Part shown: positions 8,885 through 18,174 of the stretch, piece by piece
Layout of the letters: each line of letters starts with the position of its first letter
Position numbering within the stretch: the stretch's first letter is position 1
Assembly (NCBI GenBank): GCA_030154185.1
Contig: JASKKK010000007.1
Coordinates: 1 to 64,000, forward strand
Direction: 5' to 3'
DNA length: 64,000 nt
From: Desulfuromonadales bacterium
GTDB taxonomy: Bacteria > Desulfobacterota > Desulfuromonadia > Desulfuromonadales > Syntrophotaleaceae
Made by a program: the position numbers and the translations under genes
The notes under the pieces: model-generated
Databases searched by the model: none
Told to the model about the DNA's origin: nothing
Seen by the model: only the letters and a program-made list of their open reading frames with translations

Positions 8885-11184
8885 GGCTTTCTTCTTTCCT
8901 TTGGCCACAGTTTCAAAAGGGCCCACACTCCGACTCCGGCCATACCCAAAACGGCTATTTCCCCCAGTGTATCAAGGGCGCGGAAATCGACCAGAATCGT
9001 GTTGACGATGTTTCTCCCGTGGGCAGCCGGCACGCTCTGTTTCGCGAAAAAGTCGGCCAGGCGTTTATCTGTGGGGCCGGATACCGCGGCCAGGGTCAGT
9101 GCCGTCATGAGCAATCCGGCTGCAGTGGCAACCACGGCATCGAATCGCATGGCCCGGCGGGGCGCAAGGCGGCTGAAAAGCGGCAGCCTGTGAAAAATCA
9201 GGATAAACAGCAAAACGGTCATGGTTTCAATGCTGAACTGGGTCATGGCCAGATCCGGGGCGCCCAACTGGGCGAAAATGAGAGCGATGCCATAGCCGAT
9301 GACTCCCATCGCCACGATGGCCACCAGCCTGTGGCCAACCCGGGATGTCACATAGGCTGCAGCCAGGATAATGCCCGCCAGGATCAGGTCGCCGAAATTC
9401 ACCGAGGTCCAGACGGTTGGAAAACGGATCCCTCCATTCCACAGCAGGGTGGAGCTCACCAGGACCGTTGCCGAAATGAATACCGTCAGCAGGTAGTTGC
9501 GCAGCCGTCCGTTTTGTATGATGAGGGTTAAGCGGGACGCGATGGTGAACAACCCGGAATAGAGACGTTCATAGCATGTTTCGGCCCCGTAATGATGCCG
9601 TCTGCTCCAGTTTTCCGTCCAGGCGCGGTACCAGTCGCATCTGAAATAAACAGCGATACCGCTGGCCAGGGTTAGGATGCTGAAGGCCAGTACCGGTGTA
9701 AAGCCATGCCACAATGCCAGAGGTTTCACCGAATGTCCCGGCTGAACAGCGGAAACGGCCGGCGCCAATAGTGACTTGTCGATAATTCCTATGAAAACCC
9801 CTGCCAGAGTTCCAGCTCCAGCAAGCAGCAACGGTCCAAGCCATAGGTTTGTCGCGACAGGGCCATGAGGCAGACGATCAGAACGCGCCGGGCCGAAAAA
9901 AGGTCGCACGGTAAGCAATGCGGCGGAGGTCACCATGAAGATGCTGGTCAGCAACGCCGCCAGGATGCTCAGCGGAGCGGCCCGTGGAGCCATCAGAACT
10001 ACTTCGTAAAAAAGTTCCTTGCCGACAAAACCAAGAAAGGGTGCCGCCCCGGCCATGGAGAGGGCCGCCAGTATGGCCACAAGACCAATAACCGGCATTT
10101 TTCCAAAAAGCCCGCCCAATGCCGAAAGATCACGGGAGCCGGTCGCGTGATCTATAATCCCTGTGATCAGGAAAAGGCTTGCTTTGTAGAGAACGTGAGC
10201 CAGCATATAGGATATGGCCGCAGCGATGGAAAGAGGGATGTCGAGACCGATGAGAAAAACCATGGTTCCCAGGGAGCTGATGGTCGTGTAGGCCAGCAAC
10301 CGTTTCATGTCGGTCTGTCGGATGGCCATAAGGATGCTGCCCAGCATGGTGACTCCGCCAACAGTTTCCAGCATGCCGTGCCAGAGCGCTGTCTGCCCTA
10401 AAATCGGACTCAGTCGCAGAAGCAGATAGATGCCCGCCTTGACCATGGTTGCGGAATGCAGGTATGCGCTCACCGGGGTTGGAGCTTCCATGGCATTGGG
10501 GAGCCAGAAATGGAATGGAAACTGGGCAGACTTGGCAAAGGCCCCTGTTGCCACCAGCAGAACGATGGGTACATACCAGGCATGCTGGCGAATGAGATCG
10601 CCGCTTTGCAGCAATTCGGAAAGTTCCAGGGTCCCGGCTGCTTCACCAACCAGAATCAGCCCGGCGAGCAGTGCCAGCCCTCCCACTCCGGTGACCAGCA
10701 GGGCCTGCAGGGCGGAAGATCGTGCTTTGTCGCGATCATGATCAAAGCCGATGAGAAAAAAGGATGTCAGGGAGGTCAGTTCCCAGAAGACGAAAAGGGT
10801 GATCAGGTTGTCGGCCAAAACCAGACCCAGCATGGAAGCCATGAAAAGATTCAAAAACAGGAAAAAGGATCCGAGGCATTTGTGGTCCGCCAGGTAGTCT
10901 GCGCTGTAGATCATGATAACCGCTCCGACCCCGCAGACCAGAACGGCAAAAAGCAGACTGAGGCCGTCGAGGAAGAAGCTCAGGCGGATGCCGAGATCGG
11001 GCAGCCACGGCCATGTTACCTGAAGAGTCAGGCCGCCGGCCGTCGCATCCAGCATGGACAGGAAATAGACACAGAGAGTAAGCGGCAACGCCGCCATCAG
11101 CCATCCTGAAACAGGCTTGGCGATGCGGGTGAGTCCGGGGGCAAGCAAGGCAAGCAGAAAGACGGAGCAGATTGCGTATCCCAT
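8881..11184 (-). CDS. mrpA: Mrp Na+/H+ antiporter subunit A (NuoL/ND5-like)
   Basis: First and largest gene of the operon, 767 residues with about 20 membrane helices. The N-terminal two thirds are NuoL-like ([53 protein letters not shown] cited in parts) and carry conserved ion-path Glu, Lys and His residues. The last ~170 residues are the MbhD/MbhE-like extension ([36 protein letters not shown]). The frame opens with an earlier TTG at 11244, but the ATG at 11184 with GAGG upstream gives the expected N terminus. The complex exports Na+ in exchange for H+. Confidence 0.94.
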   Translation of the reverse strand: MGYAICSVFLLALLAPGLTRIAKPVSGWLMAALPLTLCVYFLSMLDATAGGLTLQVTWPWLPDLGIRLSFFLDGLSLLFAVLVCGVGAVIMIYSADYLADHKCLGSFFLFLNLFMASMLGLVLADNLITLFVFWELTSLTSFFLIGFDHDRDKARSSALQALLVTGVGGLALLAGLILVGEAAGTLELSELLQSGDLIRQHAWYVPIVLLVATGAFAKSAQFPFHFWLPNAMEAPTPVSAYLHSATMVKAGIYLLLRLSPILGQTALWHGMLETVGGVTMLGSILMAIRQTDMKRLLAYTTISSLGTMVFLIGLDIPLSIAAAISYMLAHVLYKASLFLITGIIDHATGSRDLSALGGLFGKMPVIGLVAILAALSMAGAAPFLGFVGKELFYEVVLMAPRAAPLSILAALLTSIFMVTSAALLTVRPFFGPARSDRLPHGPVATNLWLGPLLLAGAGTLAGVFIGIIDKSLLAPAVSAVQPGHSVKPLALWHGFTPVLAFSILTLASGIAVYFRCDWYRAWTENWSRRHHYGAETCYERLYSGLFTIASRLTLIIQNGRLRNYLLTVFISATVLVSSTLLWNGGIRFPTVWTSVNFGDLILAGIILAAAYVTSRVGHRLVAIVAMGVIGYGIALIFAQLGAPDLAMTQFSIETMTVLLFILIFHRLPLFSRLAPRRAMRFDAVVATAAGLLMTALTLAAVSGPTDKRLADFFAKQSVPAAHGRNIVNTILVDFRALDTLGEIAVLGMAGVGVWALLKLWPKERRKP

Positions 11185-11663
11185 GAAAAAAGGAGCCTCT
11201 TCAATAAGTGGAAAACTGTCCCGGGCCGGAGTTGGAAAAGCCAACCTTTTGTAACTCTAATGGATGCGTCATCCAATGTAAATTAACATGTAGAGAAATT
11301 ATTTTGGAGTCCTCTTGCCGGTGATCCGGGGGCAGATCTTTTGCCGCCTCTGAGGTCGGCCGGAAAGACAGTCCTGCCTGAGCCGTCTGCGTCTGAGAAA
11401 AAAGGAGTATCGGTGGAGAAAAGTTTGTTGCGCTACGTGTCTGTCTGTCCTCTTTTGGATCACTTCTCTCAAGCCCGGTGACATGTGGCTTTTTGGTTGG
11501 TCTGCATAAGTTGTTGAAATGTCGAGAAAACATCTTATGTGAAAAAAAATCCAAAAATGGCAGGCCCTTTGCAATCGTGTATACAATATCGATCACGATC
11601 TTTGCATGGTACCGATGATTTTTTCGTTTGCTATGTGTTTGGGACTCACAAAGGAGACACAAA
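11185..11663. other. Divergent intergenic region between mrpA and a small RHH gene
   Basis: About 480 bases separate two divergently transcribed genes and are AT-richer than the genes around them. They should contain both promoters. No convincing coding region is present; long minus-strand frames here lack ribosome-binding sites and recognisable sequence. Confidence 0.5.
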
Positions 11664-11822
11664 ATGGGTAAAAGCGTAGAAAATCCGAAAAAAAACATTA
11701 TTTCCTGCCGGGTTAACGATCGCGAAATGCAGGCATTGCAGGAACTGGCCAAAAAAGCCGGCACCAATATCTCAGGCCTGATGCGCAAGAGTCTTTTGTC
11801 CATGGCTCAGAGTCACAGCTGA
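11664..11822 (+). CDS. Small ribbon-helix-helix-like protein
   Basis: A 52-residue protein with the pattern of an Arc/CopG-type ribbon-helix-helix DNA-binding domain. A short polar N terminus is followed by a strand with alternating residues (NIISCRVND), helix REMQALQELAKKAG, then TNISGLMRKSLLSM. AAGGAG lies 7 bases before the ATG, supporting translation. Such proteins bind DNA as dimers and often act as autorepressors or antitoxins, but no toxin gene is adjacent. The frame is open further upstream, but the ribosome-binding site selects this start. It is divergent from the mrp operon, so a regulatory link is possible but unproven. Confidence 0.75.
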   Translation: MGKSVENPKKNIISCRVNDREMQALQELAKKAGTNISGLMRKSLLSMAQSHS

Positions 11823-11909
11823 TTTTATCCGATTCCGGGCCTTAAGATTTAAGGTCGTCTTTCGTACTTGAATCAGATCTTTCCGAAATCTTTCCGGGCT
11901 GAGGATAAA

Positions 11910-11953
11910 GGGCTGCCCGTCGCGTGTCGAGGCGCGACGAGCAGCCCTTTGTT
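11910..11953 (+). terminator. Terminator after the small RHH gene
   Basis: A long stem-loop (GGGCTGC...GCAGCCC arms with an inner GTCGCG/CGCGAC stem) ends in a short T-rich run. It sits between the RHH gene and ileS. Confidence 0.8.
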
Positions 11954-11975
11954 GATTGGCAACCCCCCTTTTTAC

Positions 11976-12003
11976 TTGACTTATATGGGGGTTTTGCTAC
12001 TTT
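11976..12003 (+). promoter_or_regulatory. Candidate sigma-70 promoter for ileS-lspA
   Basis: TTGACT is followed after 16 bases by TACTTT, about 45 bases before the ileS start. The -35 is good and the -10 is weak. No T-box or other tRNA-sensing leader is visible. Confidence 0.4.
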
Positions 12004-12049
12004 ATCAGACTTGATTTTTCCCACCCAGCAGACCTTCGGGAGGAGTGCG

Positions 12050-14833
12050 ATGGACTATAAAAAGACTCTTAATCTGCCAGCTACCGAGTTTCCCATGCGC
12101 GGCAACCTGCCCAAGCGGGAACCCCAGATGCTCGAAAAATGGCAGACTATGGGACTGTATGAAAAAATGGAGCAGGCTGGTCTCAACCGGCCCAATTTCA
12201 CTCTGCATGACGGCCCGCCCTACGCCAACGGGCATATCCATATCGGCCATGCCCTGAATAAGATTCTCAAGGACATCGTTCTCAAAAGTCGCCGTATGCA
12301 AGGCTATTACGCTCCTTACGTACCGGGTTGGGACTGTCACGGCCTGCCCATCGAACTGATGGTGGACAAACAGCTCGGCAAAAAGAAGCGGGATATGAGC
12401 AAGGCCCAGATCCGTAAGGAGTGCCGTGTCTATGCCGACAAGTGGGTCAAGATTCAGAGCGAGGAGTTCGAGCGGCTGGGCGTACTGGGCGAATGGGACG
12501 ACCCTTATCTGACCATGACCCATCACTACGAGGCGGTTACCGCTCGCGAGCTGGCGCGATTTGTGGAAAAGGGCGGTTTGTTCAAGGGCAAGAAACCGAT
12601 CCACTGGTGCTCTTCCTGCGTGACGGCCCTGGCGGAAGCGGAGGTGGAATACGCCGAACATACCTCGCCCTCCATTTTTGTCAAATTTGCCTTTGACGGT
12701 GAGTTGCCTGGGGAACTGAAAGATATTGCCGGACGCAAGCTGTCCTTCGTCATCTGGACGACCACCCCCTGGACCATCCCGGCCAACCTGGGTATCTGCC
12801 TGAATCCGAACCTGCCTTATGCCGTGGTCGAAACCGAGGGCGAGCTGCTGGTGGTGGCCGAAGGTCTGGTATCCGAGGTCATGCGGCAACTGGAAAGGGA
12901 GGAATACCGGGTAGTCAAGACTTTCGATGCGCATATATTCGAGCGCAAGACCTGCCGGCATCCGTTTTACGATCGGCCTTCGATGATCGTTCTTGGCGAT
13001 CACGTTACTCTGGAAGCAGGTACCGGTTGCGTACATACCGCACCCGGCCACGGTCAGGATGACTATATTGTGGGTCTGGCTTACGGTCTCGAGGTTTACA
13101 ATCCCGTCGACGATTACGGCCGCTATTACGAGAATGTCGAATTTTTCGGCGGCATGAAGATCAGCGAGGCCAACGAGGCGGTGAACGCCAAGCTGACCGA
13201 GGTCGGTGCACTGCTCAAGGAAAGCAAGGTCAGCCACAGCTATCCCCATTGCTGGCGCTGCAAAAAGCCGATCGTATTTCGCGCCACCGAGCAGTGGTTT
13301 GTCTCCATGGAGGCCAACGACCTGCGCAAAAAAGCCCTGGAGCATATCAACGATGTGACCTGGATCCCCCGCTGGGGTCGCGATCGCATCTACAATATGG
13401 TCGAAAACCGCCCCGACTGGTGTATCAGCCGCCAGCGCAGCTGGGGGGTTCCCATCACCATCTTTTATTGTGCCAAGTGCGGAGAAGCCGTCGAAGACAG
13501 CAAGGTCATGTATCATGTGGCCGACCTGTTCGAAGAGGGGGGCAGCGACATCTGGTTTGAAAAAGAGGCACGGGAATTGATGCCGGAGGGTACGCTCTGC
13601 CCATCCTGCGGCCATGACGATTTCACCAAGGAGACCGACATCCTCGATGTCTGGTTCGATTCCGGTGTCTCTCATGCCGCCGTGTTGGATCATCGCGATT
13701 ATCTCAACTGGCCTGCGGAGTTGTATCTGGAAGGCAGCGATCAGCATCGCGGCTGGTTTCATTCGAGTCTGCTGGCTTCTGTCGGGACCCGGGGACTCAC
13801 TCCTTATAAGTCGGTTCTGACCCACGGTTTCGTGGTGGACGGCAAGGGCAAGAAGATGTCCAAGTCGGTAGGTAACGTCGTCGCCCCTGAAGAGGTCATC
13901 AAGAAGTACGGCGCGGAAATTTTGCGCCTGTGGGTGGCGGCTCAGGATTATCGGGATGATGTCCGCATCAGCAATGAAATCCTGCAGCGCCTGTCCGACG
14001 CCTATCGTCGGATTCGGAATACCGCCCGTTATATCCTGGGTAACCTCAGCGGCTTCGATCCGGCGCGGGATATGGTGGCGGACGACGCGTTGCTTGAACT
14101 TGATCGCTGGGCTTTGGCCAAACTCGAGGACCTGGCCGGACGGGTGGAAAAGGCGTACGAAAATTACGAATTCCACGTCATCTACCACGCCGTACACAAT
14201 TTCTGCAGTATCGAAATGAGTTCCTTCTACCTCGATGTGCTGAAGGACCGCCTGTATGTTTCCGGAGACGGAAGTATCGGACGGCGCAGCGCTCAGACTG
14301 CCATGTATCGGATTATCGATTGCATCACGCGGTTGATTGCGCCCGTATTGTCCTTTACCGCCGACGAGATCTGGAATTTTATGCCGGGGGAACGTCCGGA
14401 GAGCGTTCATCTGTCCGACTTTATCCGTTTCCCGGGCAGTTGCAGGGATGCCGCCCTGGAAGAGCGCTACGACAATCTCCTCGAAATTCGTGCGGAAGTG
14501 TCCAAAGCACTGGAACTGGCACGTAACGACAAGACTATCGGTCATTCCCTCGATGCCAGGGTATTGCTGAACGCTCCCGCAGGATCCGTCCTGGAGTTGC
14601 TGGAAAAATATCGGGATCAGCTGGCTGCACTGTTCATTGTCTCCCAGGTCGAACTGGTCGATGACCTGGATAACGGTCTTCAGGCAGAGCATCTCCCCGA
14701 TCTGAAGATCAAGGTCGAAAAAGCTTTGGGAGAAAAATGTCAACGATGCTGGAATTACGCAACCTCCGTCGGAGAAAGCGCCGAACATCCGGCTCTTTGC
14801 CGGCGTTGCGTGGCTGTGCTCGGCGAGCAATGA
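12050..14833 (+). CDS. ileS: Isoleucyl-tRNA synthetase
   Basis: Class I synthetase that charges tRNA-Ile and edits misactivated valine; 927 residues, a usual bacterial length. The catalytic core shows the HIGH-type motif in [10 protein letters not shown] and KMSKS in [10 protein letters not shown]. The CP1 editing domain lies between them, with a [11 protein letters not shown] stretch. The C terminus carries the zinc-binding pattern CQRCWNY...CRRC. The frame is open further upstream, but the ATG at 12050 follows GGAGGAG and begins the canonical N terminus. lspA overlaps its end, as in many bacteria. Confidence 0.98.
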   Translation: MDYKKTLNLPATEFPMRGNLPKREPQMLEKWQTMGLYEKMEQAGLNRPNFTLHDGPPYANGHIHIGHALNKILKDIVLKSRRMQGYYAPYVPGWDCHGLPIELMVDKQLGKKKRDMSKAQIRKECRVYADKWVKIQSEEFERLGVLGEWDDPYLTMTHHYEAVTARELARFVEKGGLFKGKKPIHWCSSCVTALAEAEVEYAEHTSPSIFVKFAFDGELPGELKDIAGRKLSFVIWTTTPWTIPANLGICLNPNLPYAVVETEGELLVVAEGLVSEVMRQLEREEYRVVKTFDAHIFERKTCRHPFYDRPSMIVLGDHVTLEAGTGCVHTAPGHGQDDYIVGLAYGLEVYNPVDDYGRYYENVEFFGGMKISEANEAVNAKLTEVGALLKESKVSHSYPHCWRCKKPIVFRATEQWFVSMEANDLRKKALEHINDVTWIPRWGRDRIYNMVENRPDWCISRQRSWGVPITIFYCAKCGEAVEDSKVMYHVADLFEEGGSDIWFEKEARELMPEGTLCPSCGHDDFTKETDILDVWFDSGVSHAAVLDHRDYLNWPAELYLEGSDQHRGWFHSSLLASVGTRGLTPYKSVLTHGFVVDGKGKKMSKSVGNVVAPEEVIKKYGAEILRLWVAAQDYRDDVRISNEILQRLSDAYRRIRNTARYILGNLSGFDPARDMVADDALLELDRWALAKLEDLAGRVEKAYENYEFHVIYHAVHNFCSIEMSSFYLDVLKDRLYVSGDGSIGRRSAQTAMYRIIDCITRLIAPVLSFTADEIWNFMPGERPESVHLSDFIRFPGSCRDAALEERYDNLLEIRAEVSKALELARNDKTIGHSLDARVLLNAPAGSVLELLEKYRDQLAALFIVSQVELVDDLDNGLQAEHLPDLKIKVEKALGEKCQRCWNYATSVGESAEHPALCRRCVAVLGEQ

Positions 14834-15315
14834 GACTCCGCGGGTATCGTCTGTTGCTGGCGGTTTCCGCCCTGGTGGCGGTGGCCGATCAGTTTACCAA
14901 GTGGCTGGTCGTCCGGAGCTTTCATCTGCATGAGGCCCTGCCGCTGGTACCGAATTTTTTCGACCTGGTCTATGTGCGCAATAAGGGCGCCGCATTCGGA
15001 ATTCTGGCCGATACCCGGTTTCGTGTGCCTTTTTTGCTGACCACCACCTTGATTGCGGTGGGGTTTCTGATCTGGTTTTATCGCCAGTACCGGCCCGACC
15101 AGGTGTTGGGGCGATCTGCGGTGAGCCTGGTCCTCGGCGGAGCGGTGGGGAACCTCGTTGACCGGTTGCGGCTGGGAGAGGTGATCGACTTTCTCGACGT
15201 GCACTGGTATCACTATCACTGGCCCGCCTTCAACATCGCCGATTCGGCCATCTGTGTCGGGGTGGGGATGCTGCTGCTGGCCCAGTGGCGGGACAGTCGT
15301 CGTCGCAAAGCCTGA
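14830..15315 (+). CDS. lspA: Lipoprotein signal peptidase (signal peptidase II)
   Basis: Inner-membrane aspartyl protease that removes signal peptides from diacylglyceryl-modified prolipoproteins. The 161 residues contain four membrane helices and the family boxes [38 protein letters not shown] and FNIADSAI, with the catalytic aspartates in the last two. The ATG overlaps the ileS stop as ATGA, so the two genes are translationally coupled. The many lipoproteins in this window are its likely substrates. Confidence 0.97.
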   Translation: MRLRGYRLLLAVSALVAVADQFTKWLVVRSFHLHEALPLVPNFFDLVYVRNKGAAFGILADTRFRVPFLLTTTLIAVGFLIWFYRQYRPDQVLGRSAVSLVLGGAVGNLVDRLRLGEVIDFLDVHWYHYHWPAFNIADSAICVGVGMLLLAQWRDSRRRKA

Positions 15316-15340
15316 GGGTGATCTGAAAATAAAGAACGGA

Positions 15341-15376
15341 AACCGGCTCGATGGCTTTGTCGAGCCGGTTTTTTTC
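15341..15376 (+). terminator. Terminator after ileS-lspA
   Basis: AACCGGCTCG pairs with CGAGCCGGTT across a short loop and is followed by seven T residues, about 25 bases after the lspA stop. Confidence 0.95.
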
Positions 15377-15512
15377 GTACAATTTACAATCGCCGCGATC
15401 AGGCAGAATGCTGATATGTCTTTACGACCGTAATGTCGATGAAAAGGCTTTTTCGATTGCTCTGCGTTCTCGGCGTGCTCCGCGGTAAAAACCTATATGG
15501 TGTGAAACAGCT

Positions 15513-16445
15513 TTATCCCGACCCATGCAGGGCCAGCCACCACGCCAGTACGATGGTTCCAACCGTCGCCAGTCCCATCCAGCGATTGAGGCGGGGACCG
15601 GCCTGCGGCAGCGGGGCGATGAACCAGCCTGCCGCCAGTCCGCACAAAAAGCCGAACAGGTGGGCCAGCAGGTCGGTGCGTTCCTCTCCGGTGCCGAGCA
15701 ATGCCAACAGAGCCAGGCCGGCCGCTAGAGGCAGGGACCATTTTCTGAACTGCCGCAGTCGGTGCCGTCGTGCGTTCAATGACGCCAGAATACCGATGGC
15801 GCCGAAGATGGCCGTCGAGGCGCCCACAGCCTGGTGATAAGAGGGCTGGATCAGGCTGTTGACATAGTTCCCGGCCACTCCGACCAGCAGCAACATGCAC
15901 CAGCCGGCGCCCGAGCCGACCTCGCGGCAAAGGCGGATGACGAACACGCCGCCGATAAGGATATTGGCCGCAAGGTGGGTGGTGCCGGTGTGCATGGTCA
16001 GGGCAGTGGCCAGACGCCACCATTGACCGTCCCGGATGGCTGCGACATGGGCGGCGCCCGCATTCATCCAATCCCGGGGAAACAGGCCGAAGAGACCGTC
16101 TGGCAGATGCGTGATATTGTGAAATAGTGCCAGGGTCGCCAGAATGCAGGCGCTGACCCAGGCGTTGTCCAGGCCGGAGTCGGCCGGAGGAGCGGGCGGC
16201 CAGTTCCGGTTCTCCACCATATAGAGACGCAATTCCCGAACCGCGTTTTCCAGTTCGGGGCCAGGAACCGCCAGTTCCCATCCGCCGGGAATCCGTTGCA
16301 GGCGCGCATCGATGCCGCGCGCCGTCAGGACCAGGTGCCAGTCCCGGGCGAGTTCGTCCTCCAGGATCCGGGATAGAGAACCCTCGACGCGGGCCGGATC
16401 GATGGTGCGCCAGAGGGTGGGGGCCTGATCGACAGTGGGGGGCAT
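15513..16445 (-). CDS. Rhomboid-family intramembrane serine protease
   Basis: A 310-residue protein with a ~95-residue soluble N-terminal domain and a six- to seven-helix rhomboid core. The catalytic dyad is Ser210 in VGASTAIFG and His262 in DLLAHLFGFLCG; the HLAANILIGG helix (His157, Asn161) supplies the oxyanion residues. It should cleave membrane-spanning substrates in the inner membrane; substrates cannot be predicted. The ATG has only a weak ribosome-binding site. It converges with lspA and diverges from the DUF4911 gene. Confidence 0.92.
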   Translation of the reverse strand: MPPTVDQAPTLWRTIDPARVEGSLSRILEDELARDWHLVLTARGIDARLQRIPGGWELAVPGPELENAVRELRLYMVENRNWPPAPPADSGLDNAWVSACILATLALFHNITHLPDGLFGLFPRDWMNAGAAHVAAIRDGQWWRLATALTMHTGTTHLAANILIGGVFVIRLCREVGSGAGWCMLLLVGVAGNYVNSLIQPSYHQAVGASTAIFGAIGILASLNARRHRLRQFRKWSLPLAAGLALLALLGTGEERTDLLAHLFGFLCGLAAGWFIAPLPQAGPRLNRWMGLATVGTIVLAWWLALHGSG

Positions 16446-16500
16446 GGTGATTCCGTTTCAAAGATGCAATCGATTATCCTTTTATTACACGGGGCAGATC

Positions 16501-16737
16501 ATGCTGGAAAAGCGTTATTATATCCTATCGCGCAAAGATATCGGTTACCTGCGGTTTATTCTCGAGAGCTACGACGGACTCCTCTTCATGCGCACCATCG
16601 ACGCGAAGGCAGGGCTGGTCGAAGTCGGATATCACCCTTCACGCCGTGACGACGCTTTGCGACTTCTGCAATCTCTCGCCGAGGAAGTCGGCCTTGAGCA
16701 GACCGATCCTCCGGAAAATTTAGAGACATTAGCCTGA
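16501..16737 (+). CDS. DUF4911-type small protein
   Basis: A 78-residue protein of unknown function. RRKDIGYLRFILESYDGL-like sequence (here SRKDIGYLRFILESYDGL) and the RTIDAKAGLVEV stretch resemble DUF4911 proteins found in Geobacter relatives. It is predicted to be soluble with mixed alpha-beta structure. The ATG at 16501 has a weak GGGG upstream; an earlier in-frame start at 16435 would add a non-conserved leader. It converges with the MscS gene. Confidence 0.7.
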   Translation: MLEKRYYILSRKDIGYLRFILESYDGLLFMRTIDAKAGLVEVGYHPSRRDDALRLLQSLAEEVGLEQTDPPENLETLA

Positions 16738-16758
16738 CCGCCTTTCGTCTTCGCCCAT

Positions 16759-17898
16759 TCAGGCAGACGGCGTCGCGGAAACCGTCGGTAAGGCCTCCTT
16801 CTGCTCTTGTTCCCCCCGCAGATACACCGATCGGCTGGGAAAAGCGATTTCCAGTCCGAGATCTTCAAGGATATCCATGATTTTCAGGCAAACGTCTTCG
16901 CGGGTATCGAGGTATTCCCCCCACACGGTTGTGGTGGTGAAGCAATAGACCATGATATCGAGGGAGGAAGCGCCGAAATCGGTGAAATTGACCAGGAAAA
17001 AGTCCTGCTGGATGGCAGGGTGGTTGGTCAGCATCTCGCGGATCAGCGATACGGCCCGGCGCATTTGCGCCGGGCTCGTTTCATAGGTGACCCCTACGTT
17101 GAGTTTGATGCGCCGCTTGGGCATGCGGCTGAAATTGTCGATGGGCAGGTTGGCGATAATGTTGTTGGGAACGGTGATCTGGGTTTTGGCGAAGGTGCGG
17201 ATCTTGGTCGAGCGGAAGCCGACTTCCTCGACAACCCCTTCCATATCTCCGGCTTTGACCCAGTCCCCGATGTAAAACGGCCGGTCGAGAATGATCATGA
17301 ACGACCCGAAAATGTTCGACAGGGTATCCTTGGCAGCCAGCGCCACGGCCAGTCCTCCTATGCCCAGGGAAGCCAGCAAACCGGAGATGGAATAGCCGAG
17401 GTTCTGGATGGTCATGATGACGGCGAGGAAAATGATGAAAGCTCGCAGACTCTTGCGTATGAACGGCAGCAGGTGGTCGTCGAGGGTCGATTCGGTTTTG
17501 TCGACCCAACCGGACAAAAAGAGCTCAAGGAGACTGACGAGGTTGAACAGGGCCCAGGCGATATCGAAGGTCACCAGCACCTTGAGCAGGGCATGAGCAC
17601 CGCGCCGCATGTCGACAGGTTCGGTCGGCAGTTGCAGAACCTGCACGGCGATGAAAAGGCCGATGATAATTACCAGAAATTCCGCCGGCTTGCGGATGGA
17701 ATTCAGAAATTCATCATCATAGCGGCTTTGTGTGCGACCGGCCAGCGGAAAGATGACATTGACGAAGAGATGTCCGAACACCTTTTTCAGGATAAGGGCG
17801 GCGATGATAGTGCCGAAGGCGGCGGCAAAACGGCCGGCGCTGATACCGAGGAAGGTTTCGTGAAGAATGGCATCGAGGTTCGCCAGAAAGTCGCTCAT
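16759..17898 (-). CDS. MscS-family mechanosensitive channel
   Basis: A 379-residue small-conductance mechanosensitive channel homologue. Four or five N-terminal helices precede the pore helix LASLGIGGLAVALAAKDTLSNIFGS (Gly/Ala-rich, cited here only as LGIGGLAVALAAKD). The beta domain DRPFYIGDW...GVVEEVGFRSTKIRT and an alpha-beta C-terminal domain follow. It probably opens under membrane tension to release solutes during osmotic downshock. It is longer than E. coli MscS at the N terminus, so it is closer to the MscM/YbdG-like group. Confidence 0.9.
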   Translation of the reverse strand: MSDFLANLDAILHETFLGISAGRFAAAFGTIIAALILKKVFGHLFVNVIFPLAGRTQSRYDDEFLNSIRKPAEFLVIIIGLFIAVQVLQLPTEPVDMRRGAHALLKVLVTFDIAWALFNLVSLLELFLSGWVDKTESTLDDHLLPFIRKSLRAFIIFLAVIMTIQNLGYSISGLLASLGIGGLAVALAAKDTLSNIFGSFMIILDRPFYIGDWVKAGDMEGVVEEVGFRSTKIRTFAKTQITVPNNIIANLPIDNFSRMPKRRIKLNVGVTYETSPAQMRRAVSLIREMLTNHPAIQQDFFLVNFTDFGASSLDIMVYCFTTTTVWGEYLDTREDVCLKIMDILEDLGLEIAFPSRSVYLRGEQEQKEALPTVSATPSA

Positions 17899-18020
17899 GT
17901 CGGTTTCTCCTTGGAAATTGTATGCATGATTCTTAGCAGAAGGTATTTTCTATTGCAAGAGCGGTTCGTCCGGGGAGACGATATGCTTAATCTTTGATAA
18001 ATTAAGAACTGAAAAACCGG

Positions 18021-18048
18021 TCATTGGTGATGAGTGATTGGTGATTGG
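18021..18048 (+). repeat. Heptad tandem array, four copies near TGATTGG
   Basis: Four contiguous 7-base units (TCATTGG, TGATGAG, TGATTGG, TGATTGG) lie in the gap between the MscS gene and the aconitase gene. They fit the TGAYWRG consensus of the arrays at 1-98 and 39385-39433, with two diverged copies. Confidence 0.75.
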
Positions 18049-18174
18049 GTAAAACAGGTAATGCGTCGCATACGTCTTGTCGTCCGATATCGGCTGAATT
18101 CCGGCGGAGAAAACGCTAGGATATGTTTTATCGGTATCGCGTCTTTTCTTGTTCCCGTCCGTGAGGAGAACTCC

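Noticed and set aside
11201-11803. 200-residue minus-strand frame upstream of mrpA
   Set aside because: Overlaps the promoter region and the small RHH gene; no ribosome-binding site or motif.
12004-12049. T-box leader before ileS
   Set aside because: Leader is under 50 bases after the candidate promoter and lacks the T-box sequence and antiterminator.
12005-14830. 941-residue minus-strand open frame opposite ileS
   Set aside because: Mirror of ileS codons with no family motifs; the plus strand encodes an unmistakable IleS.
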